A DNA stretch of 64,000 bases, taken from Bugula neritina. Lineage: Eukaryota; Bryozoa; Gymnolaemata; Cheilostomatida; Bugulidae. Where the stretch lies: assembly GCA_964035545.1 (NCBI GenBank), contig OZ037765.1, positions 9,728,698 to 9,792,697 of the forward strand, given 5' to 3'. How positions within the stretch are numbered: the first letter of the stretch is position 1; the number at the start of each line of letters is the position of its first letter. The position numbers were made by a program, and so were the translations under genes. The notes below the pieces were generated by a model, which had not been told where the DNA came from, did not search any database, and saw only the letters and a list, made by a program, of their open reading frames with translations. Positions 45,434-64,000 of this stretch are shown one piece after another.

Positions 45434-47761
45434 TTAGTAATCTGTGACAGGTCGAGTAGCTATCCACTGCTTGATTTTGGGTAGACTGGTTACTTTGCTG
45501 GTTAGATTTGAGACAGTTTTAGAGGCTTTGAGATCTGCAAGGGGCTTTGGCCAAACCTGGCTGTCCATGAAGCTTGCAACAACAATGTCTGCTATTGTCA
45601 TCTGTAACAGGATACATGAATACAAGTAAATGTGGTAAGAGCACAGAGGTCAGCTGAACCTGTTATAAATAATTTGTGTTTGTCAAAATTATGTAACAGG
45701 ATACCTGCTTGCCAACTAGCCATTCTTCTCCATTTTCAAGTCTCTTTTCCAAAAACTTCATTAATCGGGGAAATGATACATCATCATATTCTTTAAGCTT
45801 CACTTGCTAGAGAAGTATAATAACTAGCTTAAGGTAAACCCTTTTTTTTGTAAGATTTGTACGAGTAGGCCTATAGGTATATCATGTTTCACTAAAATGT
45901 ATTTATTGACCGGTGAGTAGCTACAATATCTGCTGTCTAAATAATATTGTTGAATATTTTATTTCATTTTCACAATACAATAGACCACCAAACACTATAA
46001 CACTAAAAATACTGATATCTCAAAATTATTACAACAAAATTATGTATCTTAATATCTGACCTTTTTCGCTGGGTCTTGTTCAACAAAAGCTCTGCCCGCT
46101 GAATTGAAAGTTTCTTGCACAGTCTCCCAAACCATATGTACTTCTGCAGCCTCCAAATCATTTGCACCAGACAAACCTACGCACATAAATTGTTCTCTGT
46201 AGTTATGAATGGATTATTTTCTACAGCAGATCCTGAGGTTTATATAAATTGTATCTAATGCCTAGTTTTAAAGATTTTATGAGTGTATTGAAAGTTGATA
46301 TGAACCTATTTAATGCAATAACATTGACAGCTTGTTTAATGTATAGTGATGCAACTTTTTAATATGGGATTTTTTATGATTTAATAAATACCAAGTTCTC
46401 TAGCAAGATACATGGCAATGGCTCCAGACTGTGCTATGGTGACTCCTTCCACCTCTAGATATGGTATTTGCCCAGTCAGAGTTGCTAAAATAGTAAAAAT
46501 ATAATTAAATATCTAACACAAATCACTAAACAACTAGGAATCGAGCTTATCTATAATCTATATGTATATATACAAAACTTATTTACTATGAAAGTATAAT
46601 ATATAAGACATTATAATTTGTAATGTATAATGTATAATGTATAATGTGTAATGTATAATGTATAATGTATAGTGTATAATAATATAGTGTACAATAATTA
46701 TGCTCTAGGTTATGTAAAAAACAATTATTTTCAAAAATCTGACGTATCATATTTTTCATCAGCTCACACAACAACTAAAATTTAATTTCTTGAAGAATTT
46801 ACAGCACACATACCAGTTTTGGTTTCCATTAACTGACGCAATAATAAAGAATCAAGTTCAACGTTAAGATTTAAATGCGGGTTAACTTATAGACAATGTG
46901 CATATCTAACTTGGTTTAATTGCAGGCCAATCTTCTTGCTTGATTCTGATATCCTCCCAGTTAGCATCTCCCTGTTCCAGGATCCACCTGATTTGCTCTC
47001 CCCTGGCTCGAAGGTCAAAGTATGTCAACTTGTACAGCTTATCTAAAATTTGTACATAAGCAAAAAATATTTTAAAGCTTTTTAATAATTACACTTTGCA
47101 GCCTTATAGTGAGACTAATTTTATCAGTACAAATTATTGGCTTAAATACACAACTCTATAGTTTCTTCTAAAAAAGATTTTGAAAATGTGAGTAAATTTA
47201 TTTAAATTTTTGGAGCAATATATTATAGCTTATACACACTATATAATATTGCTCAACATAGTAAAAGCCCTTCTTTAGATGCACAACTCTGTGCTACAAT
47301 TTACAATACATATTTACAATATACATCCAACACTGTATCATACATGTATTCATTGTATAGTTATATATGCGCCACATTACACAGTATACCACAAAAATGC
47401 AGTTGCTAATGTTGCATATAACAAAGTAAATCCATTAGCTTACACAAAACCATAATGTACTATATATGACACTGCTTAATGGCTGTTCTAAAGTTGTTGT
47501 TATCTATTTCTCCTTGCATCCTGCAAGCAAGAACATGCCTAATAACATAATATTGTATCAAACTAACAAACCTTTACATAAACCACAAGATTTAGGGCAA
47601 AGCCTTTGAAATCCAATTATTGAGTCACATAATCCTGTTCTTGAACTGCACAAATCGCTAGTATCTACACAATCTTGTGCGTTGCAAATATAGAAGAAGG
47701 TTAAAAAGACAAAAAAAGGGAAGCCACCCATCATGGTAGAAAGTCGTAGTTGCTGTGTCAT
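45434..47761 (-). CDS. Secreted ShKT-GST fusion B (signal peptide, ShKT domain, sigma-class GST)
   Basis: 266 residues from exons 47761-47572, 47042-46911, 46484-46392, 46176-46061, 45806-45705 and 45601-45434. Phases match those of fusion A. Exon 1 encodes a hydrophobic signal (GGFPFFVFLTFFYICNA) and a six-Cys ShKT domain (Cys 31, 38, 45, 55, 59, 62) spaced x6, x6, x9, x3, x2. The phase-1 join leads into [20 protein letters not shown], then GQIPYLEVEGVTIAQSGAIA and a C-terminus IKQWIATRPVTDY. ATGs at 47734 and 47731 are alternative starts with a tighter signal peptide. The GST part is close to fusion A (for example WEDIRIK in both), so the pair arose by tandem duplication after the fusion. 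Confidence 0.88.
46619..46680. repeat. TAATGTA-type microsatellite in fusion B intron
   Basis: About eight imperfect copies of the 7-mer TAATGTA, within the intron upstream of exon 3. Confidence 0.9.
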
Positions 47762-49671
47762 ATAAGCCCGCAGTTGATTATGGAAAGTTTATGTACTGCA
47801 ACAATCACTGATAAGGATGCATATGCAAGCTTACCATGCTGTGTAGACTGTGCAGCTGTCCTTATAAATATCTAGTAATGCTTATCACAATGAATATTTT
47901 TTCACACTTAGAACTGCCGTTATATTGTTTCACTTTTTTTAGCCTAAATATTAAATCCATATCAATGTTTCTTTTTTTAAGTTAGTCAGGAGATTCTATG
48001 CTCTATAGGATTTGGATTAAATGGGAAATTTTAGTTTTCATTTATTTTTGTGATTTATTTGAACATTGAAACTTTTTACATTGTTTAAAAAAACATTTTC
48101 ATGTTCAAATAGAGCAGATGAAAACATAGTTTACCAGCTATTTTCATGACCTGCGGGGAAACTGCGACTAACTGGGTTACATATTGAAAGTGTAGGATTT
48201 GTTTCCTCATGACATAAATAGCATATCCATCGAAAACGCTCTTTTTTCAGAAAGGTAGATTGCAGAGTCTGAGCGCAAAATTCATGCTTGGCCATAGCAA
48301 TAAAATACAATAAAATTAAATATAATAATAATTATGCTGTTACTGCTGTCTTAGTTTTATGGTGGCTTAGCAATAAATGTAATTATTACATATAATTATT
48401 TATGAATTAAATGTCTATAAACAAATCTTAATCACAGATAATAAATTTTTTGCAACTATTGTATATTAAATAATTGATCAGTAACTGTAAGGATTTTCAT
48501 TATAATTAATATTATTATATTAATAATTATTATTATATTTACAATATTATTATTAATATTAATACTAAAAGTAAAAATAAACAGTGTTACTCAACTCTAT
48601 TAGGCCTACTATTAGTCAGTATACACTCACAGTAAAACTAAATGTAATACAGTATTACTAATGCTAATACTAATACTAATAGTAATACTTATACTTATAC
48701 TTATAGTAATACTAATAGTAATAGTAATACTATTAGTATTAGTATTACTATTAGTCTATTACTAATAATAATATGAGTAATACTAATACAGTAATAGTAA
48801 TACTATTAGTATTAGTATTACTATTAGTCTATTACTAATAATAATATGAGTAATACTAATACAGTAATAGTAATACTATTAGTATTACTATTAGTATTAC
48901 TAATAGTAATAGTATTACTATTAGTATTACTAATACTATTAGTATTAGTATTCGTAATACTAATAGTATTACTATTACTATTACTATTAGTAATAATATT
49001 TAAATGCTAATAGTAATAGTAATGCTAAGAGTAAGTCTACTACTAATCGTAATACTAATAATAAAGTCTTAGTAATACTAATAGTAATACTAGTACTACC
49101 AATAGTGGCAGTGGTAAACGGCAGTGATTATCATTATGATTGAACTATAACTATAAGTTAGTATAAGTTAATGAGTATCAGTATAAGACTAAGAGTAAGT
49201 ATAACAATTAATATTATTCATTTACAATTACAATTTACATTGATATCATTATCATAATGATTATCAAGCTTACTTGAAGTTAAACTAAAACTTAGAGTGA
49301 TACTGATCAACTTTGAGATTATCATTATAATTAAAAGTATAATGATACTGATAATATTAATGAGTGATAACTATTATTATTTCAAAACCTCTTACATGAT
49401 TTGCAGAAAGTTATCAATTCATAAAATACAGTTAAGAAGTTTTAGGTCTAGGAGTGAGCTACGCAAGAATCAAAATCTACTTTGTGTAATTTTATGGGGT
49501 CACATGTTGATGCCAGATTAACACTAATGATTTTTCAAACTTTGTAGTTGAAAAGAAAAGTTATAAATATTGATATGCGCAAAAGCCAAGACTGGACCTG
49601 ATGGTCCGATCTCACAAGTGCAGAATTTTAATTTTCTGCTTTTCACTTGCACCTGCATGAAAATGGCCACT
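47762..49671. other. Intergenic/promoter region between fusion B and PMS1
   Basis: AT-rich. It contains a 500-bp cryptic hexamer repeat (48590-49110) and the presumed 5' flank of PMS1. No gene recognised. Confidence 0.6.
48590..49110. repeat. Cryptic TA-rich hexamer repeat
   Basis: Long run of ACTAAT, AGTAAT, TATTAG and TATTAC words that flips orientation repeatedly and includes a direct repeat of about 60-65 bp (around 48715-48785 and 48790-48850). This is the largest of the class in the window. Confidence 0.85.
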
Positions 49672-62024
<12,353 letters not shown>

Positions 62025-62752
62025 TTGCAGTAAGTCTGTCCCAAGTTGTGGGTGGCTGTCGAATAACTTGGACACTTATCTGTAAATGATTTTTGTATTT
62101 TTAACCATTGAAGACTGTAGCCCTTCCTGGTATGCTAGCATGTAGTGCATGAGCTTGTAATCTCAATTTATATAGAATATTGTCTTATTTATCTTCAAAT
62201 ATAGTATTTGTACACCTGTAACACTTGCAATGTTATCTCTCAACTTATATATTGTTGTTTACATTCCTAGCTTTTGTTGAACTGTGAGCGGTTAGCTACT
62301 TATTTCACTGATATTTGAAATACTGCATTCAGCCTTTTCATACTTAGCACCCAAATGCATATTCATGAGTTACAATAATTAATCATCCATAGCTCGTAGC
62401 TGAATGGTTAGTATTTGTCAGGGTCTATTTGCGAGAATCCTAGTTTGACGCTGTAATTCCTGATTCATTACCTTGTGACAGTTTCGCATTGGTTATTAGG
62501 TGCTCGTGTTTCCGTACGTCACAAGGACAGTACAATTCATTACGAACTACGGATAGCATTCAGTAAACACACTTACATCTCAAGTGATAAGATAACGACT
62601 ATTACTTGAACATGTGCAATACAGTGTTCTACTTATAGAATAAGTTTAGTTCTCTATTTAATAAAAGCTTCGGACTTGACTAGTGGAGTACTTTGCCAAT
62701 TGATCGCTAATTCACCGTCGCTCGTCCTGCTAGTTGGTTTCCTCTTGCTAAG
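62025..62752 (+). other. PMS1 3' flank and promoter region of the mucin-like gene
   Basis: AT-rich. No separate gene recognised. AATAAA near 62660 lies close to the next gene's start, so its use by PMS1 is uncertain. Confidence 0.5.
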
Positions 62753-64000
62753 ATGCTTGTAATCAACATGAACAGGATTTGCATCACTTTGTTAGCAGCA
62801 TGCTGGCTCTCAGGTAAGCAGTGGTCAGGATTATCAGTGAAAGAGTTGTTGAATCATTTGTACTAATTATTTCACAGTGTGATTTAGGTTAGGGATTACT
62901 ACCATTACATTACGGACGGATTGGTCTAGGTTATACATACTTGTCTATGTCAAAATGAAAAATAGTTATGCTAGCTATTAAAATAGTAACGGCCATGACA
63001 TGATTTCTAGCCAACAGTGAATGTTTTTCATTTGTTTCATTACCATCATTTTTGATCTAGTAAAACATATTTTATAAGAAATGTCTATCTTCTACTTTAG
63101 CTGTGGGCTTTGGATTGATAGTTTCAGTTTGTGATATGTAACACATGCAGTTTTATATACAACACAGGTATTGGGATATCTAGAGCACAATCTACAACTA
63201 TTCAACAGGAATCTGGTAGCACACCGACCACACTTTCCTTAAAAAATGGGACCGAGGGATCCACAACTGCTAAAGCAAATTTGACAGAAACAACAGATTT
63301 TTCATCTAGCCTCAAGAGCACAGCAGTCACCATAGGTATACAGAACACAACGGATCCCACACAGAACACACCAGGTACCGCATTAAACACAACAGACACC
63401 ACACAAATTCCAACAGGCACCACACAGAACACAACAGGTACCACATTAAACACAACAAACACCACGCAAATTCTAACGGGCATCACACAGAACACAACAG
63501 GTACCACACTAAACACAACAGACACCACACAAATTCCAACAAGCACCACACAGAACACGGCAGACACTGCCCAGAACATAACAGATACCACACAGATTCC
63601 AACAAGCACCACGCATAACACAACAGGCACTACACAGAGCACAACGGAAACCACTCAGAACACCACAAGCATCCCACAGATTCCAACAAGCACCCCACAG
63701 AACACAACAAGCACTTCACAAAATGCAATAAATACCACACAGAACATAACAAGTACCACACAGATTCCAACAAGCACCACGAAAAACTCAACTGGTACCA
63801 CACAGAACACCACAAGCACCACACAGATTCCTACAGGCACTACACAGAACACCACAGGCACTACACAGAACACAACAAGCACCACACAGAACACAACAGA
63901 CACCACACAAAACACAACAGATACTACACAGAACATAACAAGTACCATACAAAGTACAACAAGCACCACACAAAACACAACTGATGCCACCCAGAACATA
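62753..64000 (+). CDS. Secreted mucin-like Thr-rich protein (5' part)
   Basis: Exon 1 (62753-62813) encodes a signal peptide (NRICITLLAACWLSG core). Exon 2 starts at 63168 with matching phase 1 and runs open to the window edge. After about 60 residues rich in Ser/Thr, the protein becomes a tandem repeat of a 7-residue unit close to T-T-Q-N-T-T-[G/S/D] (21 bp), with I-P-T and L-N-T-T variants. The first copies form a 21-residue higher-order unit. Almost every unit carries an N-x-T sequon, and the Thr density predicts heavy O-glycosylation. The gene continues to the right, so any C-terminal domain is unseen. An ATG at 62768 is an alternative start. It could be a mucin, a surface receptor with a mucin stalk, or an extracellular matrix protein. 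Confidence 0.8.

Noticed and set aside
49570-49662. In-frame extension upstream of the PMS1 start
   Set aside because: The family starts at MKQLP; the extension has no similarity I recognise and is most likely 5' untranslated sequence.
62395-62470. Possible tRNA-like sequence (GTAGCTGAATGGTTAGTA)
   Set aside because: Only an A-box-like stretch; no acceptable B-box or cloverleaf.
63202-64000. Long Val/Cys-rich open frames on the minus strand
   Set aside because: Antisense of the Thr-rich mucin repeat (ACA/CAC codons read as TGT/GTG); the plus frame has a signal peptide and splice junction.

Overview
This is a window of an animal nuclear genome. It is AT-rich, with split genes, GT-AG introns in conserved phases, tRNA-derived SINEs and two nearly complete LTR retrotransposons. 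Sigma-class glutathione S-transferases (GSTs) in tandem, ShKT domains and a mucin-like gene fit an invertebrate, most likely a spiralian (for example a mollusc or relative). I cannot name the species.

Layout. (1) 173-5163, minus: a CYLD-type deubiquitinase, running off the left edge, with an unusual N-terminus. (2) 5.2-9.0 kb: no host gene, cryptic simple repeats and a possible solo LTR near 8.1 kb. (3) 9062-13367, plus: eIF3m. It converges on Asterix/WDR83OS (13462-15670, minus), 94 bp away, with a palindromic poly(A) signal between them. A SINE lies at 15.4 kb and a foldback element at 14.3-14.7 kb. (4) 18351-25206: a Ty3/gypsy element on the minus strand ('left element'), with identical 306-bp LTRs, a deleted integrase core and an extra C2H2 zinc-finger ORF. 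(5) 25320-32613: a second Ty3/gypsy element on the plus strand ('right element'), with 536-bp LTRs, a clear -1 frameshift signal and two stop codons in reverse transcriptase. The two are divergent members of one group, and are GC-rich against an AT-rich host. (6) 32936-47761, minus: three tandem sigma-class GST genes. One is a plain cytosolic enzyme. The other two begin with a signal peptide and a six-cysteine ShKT domain spliced in front of the GST fold. (7) 49672-62024, plus: PMS1, a MutL homologue, with 13 exons. (8) 62753 to the right edge, plus: a secreted Thr-rich mucin-like protein, truncated by the window.

The genes do not form one pathway. CYLD acts in ubiquitin signalling, eIF3m in translation initiation, Asterix in membrane-protein biogenesis at the ER, the GSTs in detoxification or prostanoid-type chemistry, and PMS1 in mismatch repair. 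The observations I rate highest are the ShKT-GST fusions, the CYLD homologue with an eight-copy YxxGY repeat where CAP-Gly domains would be expected, the 16-bp-period operator-like array in the right element's LTR, and matching -1 frameshift cassettes in both elements. Exon boundaries were placed by eye from splice consensus, reading phase and remembered family similarity. No database or transcript was consulted.
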